Shown here one piece after another: positions 1 through 11,364 of a stretch of DNA of 64,000 nt. Every line of letters begins with the position of its first letter. The stretch's first letter is position 1. The notes beneath the pieces were generated by a model. That model saw only the letters and a program-made list of their open reading frames with translations, had not been told where the DNA came from and searched no databases. This stretch comes from Coptis chinensis (Eukaryota > Streptophyta > Magnoliopsida > Ranunculales > Ranunculaceae), in NCBI GenBank assembly GCA_015680905.1, contig CM027379.1, forward strand, positions 92,713,501-92,777,500, in the 5' to 3' direction. A program made the translations under genes and the position numbers.

Positions 1-555
1 TTGAATCTTCTGAAGCATTTCTGTAGTTTTCTTCTGCGTATAGAATTTTATCATGAATGCTTGTACGAGTTTGGCCCATGTGTCAATGGATTGCGGCGCT
101 TGTCCGGCGAGCCAAACTGAAGCTTTATCAGCTAAGGTGAAGGGGAATAACCTAAGCAAGACTTGTTCGTTGGTAACGGTCGGATGGCGGAAAGTGGTGA
201 CTACTTGTTGCATCCAACAAAGATGATTGTATGGTTTTTCATGGTCTAAACCATGGTAAACAGGTAACAAACCGAAAATGTTTGGCGGAATGCGAAAATC
301 ACATATAATCGCATCAAGTTTAATGCAGGAAGCAGGTCCTTCCTATAAGGAAGTAAAGAAATCCGAAAGGGGTTTCTCGACTGTGGGATTTTCCTCGGCC
401 ATAATTAAGGGAGATAATGGCAACGGAGATGTTTGATAAGGTTAGTTTACGGAGGAGGAACTATGTCTAGGAGCCAGCATAAGCAGTTGTTTATTGTATT
501 TTCGACGACGATATGTAAATTCTAATTCCTTATGTTTACCAGACCGCAGTCTCAT
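1..555 (-). pseudogene. gag N-terminal fragment of element A
   Basis: This is the capsid-precursor gene of the retrotransposon, read from an ATG at 555 that starts MRLRSGKHK, as in B. The frame closes at codon 38. A second in-frame ATG at 402 starts MAEENPTVEKPLSDF, and a TAG follows at 343-345. Beyond that the retrotransposon gag domain is clear (FRIPPNIFGLLPVYHGLDHE, then LFPFTLADKASVWL) up to the left edge. The stops and the matching stop in element B make it a pseudogene. Alternatively, MRLRSG could be a short upstream reading frame and the MAEEN methionine the true start. Confidence 0.85.
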
Positions 556-1843
556 ACAAGTACGAATTTTAATTCAAGGCTCATAAGGAACGAATTATGA
601 CTGGAGGATTAAGAATTAAGGAAGGAGGGAGGTGAAGCACGTCTTCCTGGGCTGTTGCTAACTTGAGCAGGTAAGCTAGGATAACGTGTGAATATTCCAA
701 CAGCCAGGTCATCTGAGAGAATTGAGGGAGGTTGTTCGTGCTAACACGTTCCTTAATTAGGCAACCTCAATTTTTTTCAAGTTTCCTAGGCACTGATGGA
801 ATAAGATGATGATTTATGATGGTGTATTATGCAGGGTGTTATTAAGATGATTAAAATGAAATTTTAATTATTAGGATTATATATATATATATATATATAT
901 ATATTTTATTTTTTTATTTTTTTTTATTTATTTTATTTTATTTTTAATTTTTAGTTTACTTAATTAATATATTATGGAGACGTGATTACGAAACATGCAA
1001 TTAAAAACGATGGATGTCAATATAGAAACTAAACATACAATTAACACATGCTAGTTTTACACAGGAAGTCTATATATGCAAATCTATGTGAATAGAAATG
1101 TGTCCTACGCATGCAATAATCTATAGCAATCGATACATGCAACTTAAATGTGAGCTAGGGGAATGTCGAGAACGAACTCATACAAATGAATACCGCGTAC
1201 GTAAATTAATGTAACATATACATACAAAAATATTCTAAGCAGGTGGTTTAAAACTACACATACATCCAAATATATTCGAATCATATTAATCGTGTTAACG
1301 TGAAGATGTAATGACAAACCACATTTATATGCAAAGAGTTCTCATGCCAACACACAAATATGCAAGGTAAAACAGGTTATAGCAACAACCAAATAATATC
1401 ATCGACAAAGTTTGAGGAGTTTAAGAATTTGAAACCTGGCGTCCCGCGATTCCTCGTATACGATCGAACTAACTCCCGAGCTCGTGAACTTACTGGATAA
1501 ACTGGACAAAAGAGTCCAAAAGAGTACTGAAAGGGAAAGTGGTCTGTACCTGAAAACCGGAGTGTTGATACTCTAGGTTAGTCTCGCGCGCTACTAATAT
1601 AATTTCGTCCGAGACTCTTTTGTAAGTTCAATGCTTCAAGTTCCTACGGAATACTTTGACTGTGCTAATGAAAATAAACAAGACTTGGTTCACAGATATC
1701 TGTTAGTAGAAAAAGTTGGGGCAATAAGGTATGTAACAAGTTAGTATTACAAAAGAAATGGAAATTAAAAAGATGAGGAGGTAGGGGAGGGGGTTTTTAT
1801 GTTTGATATATTCTAGTTATTACATTAAATGTCTAGAGTCCTT

Positions 1844-1861
1844 TGGCGTGCAGCGGCGCCA
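1844..1861 (-). other. Primer binding site of element A
   Basis: The minus strand reads TGGCGCCGCTGCACG, two bases after the LTR end. The first 12 bases match the primer site of elements B and C and resemble the complement of a plant tRNA-Asp 3' end, the primer usually assigned to Athila elements. Confidence 0.75.
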
Positions 1862-1863
1862 TT

Positions 1864-3576
1864 TGATAAACGCTGATTTTATACGTTATTTTGGTTTTAT
1901 TCTTTTACTTAAGTCCGTAGTCCGAAGTCCGAAGACCAAAGTCCAAAGTTTAAAGTCCGTATAGTCGTTCGTTTAGTCAAGTTACCTTACTCATGTGGGT
2001 TTGGTAGGATAGGTCGAGTAAAGGATTGTCCAAACCTTAGGGCTCGGCAAGGTTCATAATTGGAATTACAACTTTTAGTGAGTAGGATTTTAGGTTTTTT
2101 AGTTGGTTTAATTAAATTGATGGTAATGTAAATAATGTAAATTACTAACGATGATTTCGATGTGAATAAACAAAGATAGAGAAACAGGGAGAGGGTTAAT
2201 CATACTCATGCAAGAATCATTTTTTAACAGTTTATATTACTACATCACTACAGCTCTAATTCGTCTCGAGTTCATAGACAAACCCGAGACGACGTCCAGT
2301 ATTGATCCCTAGCGAAACGCGCACATCTCTGAGTCGCATCGCACTAGCATAAGAAGTTGAACTAATATTTCATCTCTGGAATATCATTTCAGCTCCTGGC
2401 TCGATTCTACATCAGTTGGACAAATTGGAGAGTTGTTGGACACAAAAGAGTCGCGCGCGAGATATTTTGGGTCTCTCGCGAGACTGTTCTGGGGTATCAG
2501 CACTCCAAATTTGTACAGTCTCAGTCATTTTGGGACCGGATGTATAATCTACACCTAATTCCTAAGTAGTGATTCTAGAATATTAAAGAGTCAATCCGGA
2601 TTTTCACACGAGCAGCATAACCCTCCCGGGGGGGATTAGCTCATGGTCATTGGAAGAATAATTAAACTTGTTGTATACATTAAATAAATAAATGCAGGAC
2701 AGAAATTAAACTGGAAAAGAAATGACTTTCATTAAGAAGAAAATGACTTACAATATTAAGCTGCTGAAATAAAAGGGACAGAATTTAAGTGCTGAAATGA
2801 AAAACTAACTGACTGCTAAGCGGAGGCTAAAGCATGAAAATGCTGAAGGAGAATATCTCCCATATATATATAGCCGGAGGGTCGGAGAAGGATTAATTGT
2901 GTTTTGTTCGTTTCTCAAATTGAGACGTTCAAAACTTTGATATTCAAAGTTTTGTTTTTACTTTGTTTAATTTGGTTTGTCTTTTACTTATTAAGGTTTT
3001 GTCTTTTTATGTTTTGATTTTGTCTTTTAGCCCAATTCAATTCAAACATTGAATTGGTACGTGTCCTTCCCATTGCGAGGTGACACAAATTTGTGACCAT
3101 CACTTGCCACCTGCCTATGCTGACTCGTCATGCCTTTTAGGCCCGCCGAGTGGGTCCACTTAGTGTGTCTAGTGGCGGCGCTGATTTTGGCATTTTTACA
3201 ATTTTCTGTCTTTGCGTAGGATTTGTCGCCCTGGTCGCTCTGGCACTTCACTAGCCAACGTCAGCATCTTGATTTATCAGATGTGAGCTTCGGAAGTTTG
3301 TTGCTTCTTTATATGTAGACCGGTTCTGCACTAGTTTTGTTATTTTGGAAACTTCAGCTTTAGTCAGGCTTTGTTGGGCCTCACTGGGGTTGAGTGGGAA
3401 ACTTCAAATATTCCAAGTATTCCCGTACTTCGATGCATGTTTTATCATTATATTCATGTTAACTGCGGAAACCTGCAAAAGTACGAAAATATAATTATTA
3501 CATGATTATTAAACACATAATCGATCAAAATGCTATGTCTCTCGGGGTTTAATATTACAGTTTTGGGTGCTTATCA
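1864..3576 (-). repeat. 5' LTR of element A
   Basis: On the minus strand it begins TGATAAGCACCC and ends TTTATCA, directly followed by AA and a TGGCGCCGCTG primer site. At 1713 bp it is close to the two B LTRs (1752 and 1750 bp). It contains a TATA-like run and the same 11-bp-arm palindrome as B (around 2933-2957). Confidence 0.85.
2862..2873 (-). promoter_or_regulatory. TATA-like box in the LTR of element A
   Basis: An alternating TA run (minus strand CTATATATATATG) sits at the same LTR position as the TATATATATG in the B 5' LTR at 25931. It lies about 60 bases downstream of a conserved palindrome. It is the likely U3 core promoter. Confidence 0.5.
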
Positions 3577-5480
3577 CTCTCCCTCTCCATGGCAGATTTC
3601 GAGCTAGAATAAGAAAGTTCAACCACTACCTTGCGAGCCCTAGCCTTTTGCTCCAGCCTCTTACGGTTGATTTTCTTCCCTCCACGCCTCTTAAAGTAAT
3701 GTGCACCTCTCCCAACAAAGCCTGCTTATCCTCCAAACTCAAACAAACAAACATTTCAATAACATTGTTCTTCGTACGAAAACGGATTATAACCTCTGCA
3801 AAAACAAACCAAATAAATCAGAACATCCAAATTATAATTTAAACCACACACATTACGACCTATAACCAACGACCTACCACGAGATTGTACAACACGTTTA
3901 TCAATCTCCAATAGGGGTGACTTCGGATCGGATCGGATCGGATTAACCTCCTTCGGAATTTTTCCAAATTTTTTTCGGAACCTAATATGCTAGCCAAATC
4001 CGATCCAATTTTTTTTCGGATTCAAAATATATTTCCAATTTGGAACTTTCGAAATTTGAATAACTTCGGAAATTTCGGAATACTTGGTAAATTTTCAAAG
4101 ATCTCTTTACTTTCAATTATTTTTGGAATATCATACGCCAATGTTCATTGTAGGGAGAGAAAACCATTTCCACAACACTAATGTACCAACAACAATACGC
4201 ACTTGTTTACTGAGAAAACCCATTTTCATTCAAACAAGTGATTCAAGAAAAAATGAGAAAAAGAACCTGCAGCCACCAATAGCAAGCATTGCATTCATTA
4301 AGGTCTAGGTATTTGTAATGTTTCAATCTTTTTTCGTGTGTGAAAATGAAGCTTGAAATTGTCGTATAAATAATGGATTATGGTCTTGGACTCTAAGTAG
4401 CTTTACATAATATTCTATCTATTGGAATTTGGCTTTTGGATTGGTCTAAAAGTCATTGTATAACTCAATGATATTTTTTTTTTCATATCATTGTTGTTAT
4501 GGCAGACGGTGTAATGACAGTAGAGTGGTCCAATTCAAGTGGGGAAGTAGCGGCTAGGTTATGTTTTTGTTTTGTTCTTGGAAGTAAAAAACTAGAAAAT
4601 GAATGAACGGTCGAGATCTAATCAAGTGGATAGTGAGAGAAGTATATATTTTCAGAATAAATTGGCAATAATATCGGAAATTTTGGAATTTTCGGATCGG
4701 ATCGGATTTTAGAATTATATCCAAATCCGATCCAATTTTTTTTTCAGAATTTTCGGAAATCGGAAAATCGGAAAATCGGCCCATGAAAACTACACCCAGA
4801 GCCAGACCAATTTCGGGTCGGATTTCGGAAAAATCGGAAATTCGGCAAAAAGAGACACCCCTAATCTCCAAACTAGGTGGGCAATATCTACCTACAATCA
4901 ACAATGGCTTACGCCTCCTTACTCACCCCCATAATAACAGGAAAGTTCCCCTTATAAACATGAAAACTAAAGTTCACAGCACCCGACCTCCTCACAACAA
5001 AGTGCTCTGTCACTCTGTCACATCGTTTAAATAGATGTTGTAGCCCTTGTTATTCAACAAATCTAACACATGGAGAATCCTCCAACTGTTCTCCACGAGT
5101 TGACAGGGGGCTTTCCCCAAAAAGTTCAAAACCTCCACAGTAAGACGGGAAAAGGCAGCCTCATCCCAGCCTTCAACTGCCCATAACAAACAACTACTCC
5201 TCCACCCCAAGGAACGTAGTCGTTAGTATACAAATTCTTCTGCCCAGCCAGATCGTACACAGACAGATCGGATTTTACCCAACCAAACTCCTTCTTCAAA
5301 GCAGCATAACAATCCACCGACTTAGGCTTCCTCTCATCCACCGTCTCCAACGAAGAATAAGACGAAGCCTCGATCATCACCACTACGAACCCTATCCTCA
5401 ACTTCTTTGTCACTTACCGTTCTCTCTCTCTATTTACCAACTTCAACCTCACTACTAAAACTATCACTAGTCATTGACAT
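3577..5480 (-). pseudogene. Decayed transposon gene with putative gypsy-type (PF04195-like) region, copy E
   Basis: Read from an ATG near 5480. The recognisable core on the minus strand includes VVVCYGQLKAGMRLPF, then after a frameshift near 5150 a segment with VEVLNFLGKAPCQLVENSWR and ILHVLDLLNN. The (I/V)-C-x-GQL(R/K)-x-x-(M/L)-x-(I/L)-PF pattern followed by V-x-x-L-N and QL is typical of the putative gypsy-type transposon domain. Further downstream, at 3580-3730, AHYFKRRGGKKINRKRLEQK matches VAHFFKERGGPTIREKR in copy F (15420-15480), so E and F are paralogous copies. E is split by a hAT-type insertion (3912-4863) and cut at 3576 by element A. Its function in the parent element is not known to me. 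Confidence 0.65.
3912..4863. mobile_element. hAT-type non-autonomous DNA transposon 1
   Basis: The ends are TAGGGGTG and CACCCCTA, and both sides carry the 8-bp duplication ATCTCCAA (3904-3911 and 4864-4871). Terminal TAGGGGTG and an 8-bp duplication are hallmarks of the hAT superfamily. Just inside the left end is a run of GGATC units, and near the right end are repeated CGGAAAATCGG-like units. These are subterminal repeats of the kind hAT transposases bind. No transposase is encoded, so it must have been moved by an autonomous relative. It interrupts gene copy E. Confidence 0.9.
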
Positions 5481-7303
5481 TGCACAATCAAAGAAAGAAG
5501 GAAAGCTCAAATTTCTAACATTAAAAACGTGAACCTGATGGCAAGGGATGAGAAGTTTTTTTTTCTTTACTTTCTTTCCTTTTATTTCGCTCTGGATTTT
5601 TTCCTTTTTTTCCTTTGGTTGAAAAGTAAACAAACAAAAAGCTTTTACAAGTCTAAAAACCCATCAACTGCCCAGACACCTCGAGACAATCAAAGCGTTT
5701 CGTGTTCCCAAAACCTAAATCATTACTCGCCCACAAATCACCATAACTCCGAGCCCACGAATCTAGCCCAACAGTTTTCGCACATTTCCCGAAACCTAAA
5801 TTCAAAACAAAACATCTGTCAGACACGTGCTTTCCAACTTTACTTTTTAACCGTTCTCCTTCCACGCAACAGCTGTCCAATGAACGAATAAAAAATAAAA
5901 GGGACTATGTAAGTACCCTCCGTTCTGCACTATAGAGCACGTGTCCACATGGCAGGACGTCTTACTTTAGCTCGTCCCACAACATCATATCGTACCAACG
6001 ACCCAGCATCTAGGTCGTCAACAGCAGCAGTTATAGTCATTCATGAAAAGATATCAACTAGCACAATCTTGGAGCTCAATCAATGCCACAATCAAGGAAA
6101 CATTAACTTTGTAACATCACATTAATGGTGAATTACCAAGATAGCACACAAGGTGGATCTGCAATTCATAACGGTTCAAGCACACATCTATAAATAAAGA
6201 GAGATGAACTACGTAAGGCTTGATTCAAATTTATCCCGAAAAACTTGATACGTAGGCAACTCTTATCCCAAAAAGAGTGCAGCCATTTCCTATCTAACAA
6301 ATCATCAGGTCGTAGTCCCAAAGTAACCAACATCTACAATACTCCACGTTCTCCTACCTTCTAATTATGTTATTCCTCTTTAACACTTTGAACCCTTTTA
6401 GTTATTCGTCAATTCTTCTTTAATATCTCGTCAAGTCGTCATATTTTGTTTTTAGTTTTCGTCATTTTAGTTTTAATTTTTTTGTTAGCAAAATGCTGCT
6501 ATATATATATATACATTTTCAGTTGATCGTAAAGCTGAAAGGTTTAGGTTTAGATGAAAAAGCCTCACATTTTATTTTCGGCTAAGGGCACAATTTGGGT
6601 TGAGCAGGCGGCCCTGAGTATCATAGTGTAAAAACATACAATAAAAGCCATTTCGGATCATAATAAGTTCGTATTATATTCAAGTATATAAATTGCATAT
6701 CTAAACCACTGGATAAAAGAAGTAGGGAGAGAAAAAAAAATTAATAATAGGGTACCTCCAAACCACAAGCTACGAAGAGCAATAGAACAATCCTTAAACA
6801 AATGAAATTGAGAATCTGAACCGCTCCTAACATACTACACCTTTTGTCCACCTAAAAGTCATTGTAACTTAACAAGTCCGCAGTAGGAATACACCCATGA
6901 TGACACTGTGCTGCCACATAAAAAAAAATCATCTTAATAGGTAAAGGCAATTTCCATAATTTGTATACATCATGGCAGGAGTAACTTTTGTGAATTTTTT
7001 TTTGGATTCACGCGTGTTCTTTCCTTTTTGTGATGGTTGGATATAGCAAGTAACAATCATTAAATCATTGGCCATATTTGCTGAAGTAGCATTACCATGC
7101 CAGCATCTCCATTCTTATAATATATGAAAAACCGACTTTATACTTTATGTACGTTCTCGACTGATTTCAACGATTTCAGTCAATTTCAATAGGATTTCAA
7201 CCTTTTTATAACGTGCATAGAAGATTGAAAATTTATTTATCTGTTATTATATGCAAAAAATAAAAAAAATAAAACAAAACCATCTCTTAATAATAACGCC
7301 ATG

Positions 7304-7342
<39 letters not shown>

Positions 7343-7950
7343 CGGGATATATATATATATATATATATATATCGGTTATTTCAGGATGCTCATAGTGAGC
7401 CACGTCAGCAAAGTTTTTAAAAAAGTCTCCACTCAAAAAATAATTACTATGTTATTTACCAAGTTAGTCTCATTATTAGTGTGTTTAGCAATTTAAAAAA
7501 AAAATACTTTTTAGTCTTTTCACATGTACACGCCCGCATTTGAATGGTACGTTGGGGGTAATTAAGTAATTAAAACTAAAAAAGAAAAGAAACAATAAGT
7601 GAGAAGAGGAGGAAAAGAAAAAGGATGACCAGGAGATGCTTGAATCTATCAATGATGCATGTAAAGGTGCGTTTTAGTGCTTCCTTTACATACACAGGGA
7701 GGGGGAGAACGGATTAGATTATGGTTGAGACCGAGTTCATCAAGGAGCGAACTGCCTACGTATCTTCTCTGGATTCTGGGGGGAGAGAAGAATCAGGTTT
7801 GGCGTAGTTCATATGGAGAGTATTTATAGGTGATCCAAGTGTATCCTCACTCAACACGTGTAAAGGATAACACAGATGTAGGGTCAAGATTGTGGAGGCG
7901 TGTCAGAACTGTGTTTATAGGTCTGCTGTAATGATGGGGATTAGTAGCCT
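5481..7950. other. No gene recognised; AT-rich with microsatellites
   Basis: I see no ORF with protein-family features here. It may hold the flank of the element carrying copy E. CACGTG-type motifs occur near 5938. The stretches ATACGTAGGCAACTC (about 6249) and CTGCCTACGTATCTTC (about 7750) form an inverted pair about 1.5 kb apart. A segment at about 6562-6612 resembles an end of a common hAT repeat, but I could not find its partner. Confidence 0.4.
7306..7372. repeat. (TA)n microsatellite
   Basis: Two uninterrupted TA runs of about 35 and 25 bases are separated by TATCGGGA. The short ORF reading IYIYIY across it is an artefact of the repeat. Confidence 0.95.
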
Positions 7951-9138
7951 TATAACGCCCGTATTTAAAATACATAATTATTTATTAATTAATTAATTTA
8001 ATTATTTATATAAAATTCACTGGATTGGATTTGGAATATGTGGGCCTGGTTTCTGGGCCCGAGTCTGTGTTGGGATTAGGTTTCAAACCCAGATATATAT
8101 TCATATTGTTCTGGAGAATATGGTTCTTAGATAATAAAATATAATAAAAATAGAGGCGGAGATAAAAGCTCGTTGGCTAGAACGTTGGAACGCGACGATT
8201 CGGATTAGGAAGGATTCGTCGAGCTGTTAATAAAGGTGAGTAGATTAGTTTTTAGTTCACGTCTAACTTTACTGTTAAAAGTTTCTGCTCATGTTTTCGG
8301 TTCATTACTCTGTTATTATCATTTATCCTGTTTTATTCGACGTCGTGTTTGTCGGGTTGTTAAAACTCTATTGAAACTCGGAAAATTAAGATTGAACTGT
8401 CAAAGTTTGATTTGGGCCCGTTAATGGCGGCGCGAGCCCAAACAAACAGTGGTCGCGTGCATGGGTTGAAAATGGTATACTGTGTTATGTGTGGGTTGAT
8501 TTTAGGTTTGGTGGTAGTGGGGTGATGGCGTTCGGTGGTTGGGTGTTGTCGATTTGGGTTATATTGGGAGGTTTAAATGCCGGTTTTGGGTGGGGCTGTT
8601 GAAGCTTAGAAAAAAAGCTTGAACAACTATTAATGGCGGCGAGATTGCGAGTCCATGATTAGTAATGTATTTTTTTAAATCTTGATGTTGAGAATTTCGT
8701 TTGGATTTTTGATGGGATGATGTTTGGTGGTAGTGGAGGTTTGATTGAGTGTTATAGTAGTGGTGGTGGGGCTGTTGAATGCTTTGAATTACTGTTAATG
8801 GCGGACGAGATGTCGATACCATTTTGATGAAGGATTGTTAAAGTTAGGAATTGAGTTTTTAGTGTTAACTAAAGTTGTAGGGGTTTTGTTTTGGGGTATT
8901 TTCGGTGGGGTTTGGAGTGGTGGCTGTAGAGAGGAGTGGTGGTGGCCGGAATTGGAGCTGCTGGCGCTAGTGAGAGTGGGGGAATCGAGTTTTGTGGGTA
9001 TCGGCAAGTTGGGTTTTTCAGGGGGTGCAAAACCGAATTGGTCCGGTTTATTTTGGAGTGCCGGCGGTGGTTAGTGGTGGCTGGTGGAAGAGCTGTTGTG
9101 AGGAAGAAGGAGGAGGAGACGACGTGGTTCCTCTTAGT

Positions 9139-9480
9139 TGGGCTTGGGCTTTGGGCCAAAGCCTTTTGGTTTTGTTAGTTGGGCCGGATTCATTCCTATT
9201 GTTTTGGGCCTAAACATGAGTTAGTGGTTGGGCCAGATTCTATTATTTAGTTTTGGGCCAGTTCAGTTTAAAGTTTTTGGGCCGGTTTCAGTTCAAATTT
9301 TTGGGCCGAACCCATTTGTGTTTTGGGCCAGTTCAGTTTAAGTTTTTGGGCCAGTTTCTAATATTGTTTGGGGCCAGTCCATAGGACTTAATAGAGATCC
9401 AAATGGGTCTTTCAACATTTAGACTTTTGGGTTCTAAGGTTTTGGGTTTGGGCTTGGCTAGTGGGTCCGAACCATGACCT
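9139..9480 (+). promoter_or_regulatory. Cluster of TGGGCC/TGGGCT (site II-like) motifs
   Basis: More than ten TGGGCC or TGGGCT motifs lie within about 340 bases, mostly in the context TTTTGGGCC and spaced about 20-40 bases apart. Part of the block is built from imperfect repeats of TTTTGGGCCAGTTCAGTTTA. TGGGCY is the core of plant site II elements bound by TCP factors. A role in LTR transcription is an inference. Confidence 0.5.
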
Positions 9481-9584
9481 TAGCCATGAGCCCATGAACC
9501 GTGCACCTTTGCCCTTAGCCACGAACTATGGCTATGACCCTGAAGCTGTTGAACATGGAAACGACAGTTTAACTTTGACTATGA

Positions 9585-9652
9585 CTTGTTGACTTTGACT
9601 TTGACTTTGACTTTGACCGTTGACCATTGACTGTGGAATGTTGACTTTTTCT
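9585..9652 (+). promoter_or_regulatory. TTGAC (W-box core) array
   Basis: GTTGAC and TTTGAC units are repeated about nine times in under 70 bases, several as TTGACT or TTGACC, the WRKY W-box core. Part of it is a simple 6-base tandem TTTGAC. It lies in the middle of the long LTR, just downstream of the TGGGCC cluster. Confidence 0.5.
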
Positions 9653-10083
9653 AGATTTTCACATATTTAAGAATATGGACAAATGTAGTAATAAAATATT
9701 GTCGAAAATTGTATAACTTTGTTTGTCATTATCTAATTAAGATTTGACGTGAGTAGTGTGTAAAGAATATAAATATTGGCACGTAACAAGAGGGGAATTC
9801 TTATAAGACTTAGATATATGCGTTTTTATGAGAATTCAATTATATACAGACTTAGATTCATGAACTTTAGTATTGGGCTTTGATGGTGACTTGAGTTCAC
9901 ATAAATATATTGAACGAATACGTGATAATGTGGATTGTAGTATAACGAGAAACGTTGAGCTTCAGTACAATTAAGTATACTAGCATGAGATAGAATAATA
10001 TTTATTCTGATATATAAATGTATGACACCTGAATAAATTACGTAACGAAAATCCTATAACCTAGCTACCACAACTCATATGAT

Positions 10084-10290
10084 TTGGCCTTTGTGATGGG
10101 CGTATGTGATATAATCGGCACTTCGGGCATTTCAGTGAATCTGAATGGCCCTTCTGGTGTAAGTAATGTGATTAGCCCTTCTGGCATTTCAGTGAAGCTG
10201 AATGACCCTTTTGGCGTAGCCGAATGGTGGCTTGATTATTCCGTTCGCAAAATTAGAACGAGACACGCGATATTTTATGCCGAATAGTGG
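10084..10290 (+). repeat. Degenerate tandem repeat inside the chromovirus-like LTR
   Basis: Units built on GGCCCTTCTGGC followed by TTTCAGTGAA or a related sequence occur three to four times. The same block recurs at 13870-14073 in the second LTR segment. The 67-codon ORF across it just reflects a repeat length divisible by three. Confidence 0.6.
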
Positions 10291-10671
10291 CAGTACTTAC
10301 ATAATGGCTTTCGTGTGAGGGTTACCTGGTGTGTGGCATCCATTTCGAGGTAGTTACATACGGAGTGGTTCATTATGTAAGGGGAGGCATGTGGATGTAC
10401 ATGTTCGGCGTTGGAAAGCGATTGTGGTAGCCAGGGAAACTAGGTAAGACATAGATACGACGTGATTTTAGGGACACTCAAAGAAAGCCTTAATTAATAT
10501 AATTATGGTAATATGTTGGTTAATGATATATCTTTAGATAGATGATTGTATATGGTTTTGCATAAGGGTGGGTCAAACTAATTATTTGTGCAGAGACAAC
10601 CCATTCTGTAATTAAGCATGAAATGCGGTAAGTATAGAATATGCTTGGCTGGTTATTAGTTTAGTTAGAAC

Positions 10672-10850
10672 CTAAGGTGCCTCGTGGAGAAACTATATGC
10701 CTTTTTATTATGTGTATGGTTTGTTGTGTGGCTAGTGGGAAGTTAATGCGCCTCAGTGGAGGAACTACTTGCCTTACTTATTGTAGTTAAGAATGTTGTA
10801 TTAGTTGTTGGAAGTTAAGGCGCCTCGGTGGAGGAACTAACTGCCTTATG
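10672..10850 (+). repeat. Imperfect repeats around GGTGGAGGAACTA
   Basis: Three copies of a motif close to GCGCCTCGGTGGAGGAACTA followed by TGCCTT occur about 70-80 bases apart. A fourth, more diverged copy lies outside the LTR at about 11870-11922, suggesting that the segment right of the primer site contains some LTR-like sequence. Confidence 0.55.
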
Positions 10851-11352
10851 GATTGTGTATGTATATGTATAAATATATGTTGTATTTTAGAGCTACTCAC
10901 ACCAGCATTTTTATAATGCTGACCCGATTTGCATGTTTGCTTATCGGATGTGTTCATTAAATGAATATAGTTGATAAGTCTTGACAGGTTTAGTGTTGAA
11001 GAAGGTTGGTTGTTGGTTGTGGTTTGCGTTAGCGTTGCATTTCAGGATATGTTTTGTTTTCCCTTGAGGTGATATAGATTTTCAGTTGAGACAAGGTTAT
11101 TTGTATTTTCATTTGTAAATTTAAATAAAGAGTAGTTATTGAAAAGAGATTTGTAACCTAATCTTATTTGTAAATTTTTGGTAATGAAGAGGACTTTTGT
11201 TTAAGTTAAAATTTTATTGGTTTTTAATTATCCACATATTTAAACTGTTTATGAGTTTTTGGGAGTTGAGAGTGCGTCACACCTCGAAGATCGAAGAGTT
11301 GGGAACAAATATTGTTTTTCCAAATTCTGTCGAAATTAGGGGTGTGACAGTT

Positions 11353-11364
11353 TGGTATCAGAGC
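11353..11364 (+). other. Primer binding site, initiator-Met type
   Basis: TGGTATCAGAGC is the classic plant retrotransposon primer site complementary to the 3' end of initiator tRNA-Met. It lies three bases after the GTGTGACA LTR end. Confidence 0.85.

Larger units (their letters stand above)
1..3576 (-). mobile_element. Element A: Athila-like LTR retrotransposon, 5' part only
   Basis: On the minus strand the order is LTR (3576 to 1864), a tRNA primer site next to it, a leader of about 1.3 kb, and a gag start that runs off the left edge. Leader and gag closely parallel element B at 25211-28740, so A belongs to the B subfamily. The LTR starts TGATAAGCACCC, as in B. It lies next to a decayed transposon gene (3577-5480), into which it appears to have inserted. 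The target-site duplication cannot be confirmed because the other end lies outside the window. Gag carries stop codons, so this copy is dead. Confidence 0.85.
7951..11349 (+). repeat. Long LTR of a chromovirus-like (Tekay/Del type) Ty3/gypsy element
   Basis: The right end reads GGGGTGTGACA, directly followed by GTT and then TGGTATCAGAGC, the standard initiator-Met tRNA primer site. The left end is placed at TATAACGCCCG, which looks like the usual TGTAACGCCC start with one mutation. At about 3.4 kb the length suits Tekay/Del-type chromovirus LTRs. Inside are a GC-rich block (8820-9180), a TGGGCC cluster, a TTGAC cluster, and short internal repeats around 10100-10290 and 10672-10850. The small ORFs on both strands at 8559-9213 overlap one another and show no domain, so I treat them as chance. 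The exact left boundary is an inference. Confidence 0.6.

Noticed and set aside
3042..3251. Minus-strand 69-codon ORF
   Set aside because: It lies inside the LTR of element A and is not kept in the B LTRs.
6562..6612. Possible hAT terminal repeat (GGCGGCCCTG)
   Set aside because: No partner end or 8-bp duplication could be found.
8559..9213. Several overlapping ORFs on both strands, 70-96 codons
   Set aside because: They overlap antisense in a GC-rich part of an LTR, have low-complexity Pro/Ser/Thr or Gly/Trp composition and no domain.
9585..9652. CRISPR-like or satellite array
   Set aside because: The unit is a 6-base TTTGAC tandem without unique spacers.
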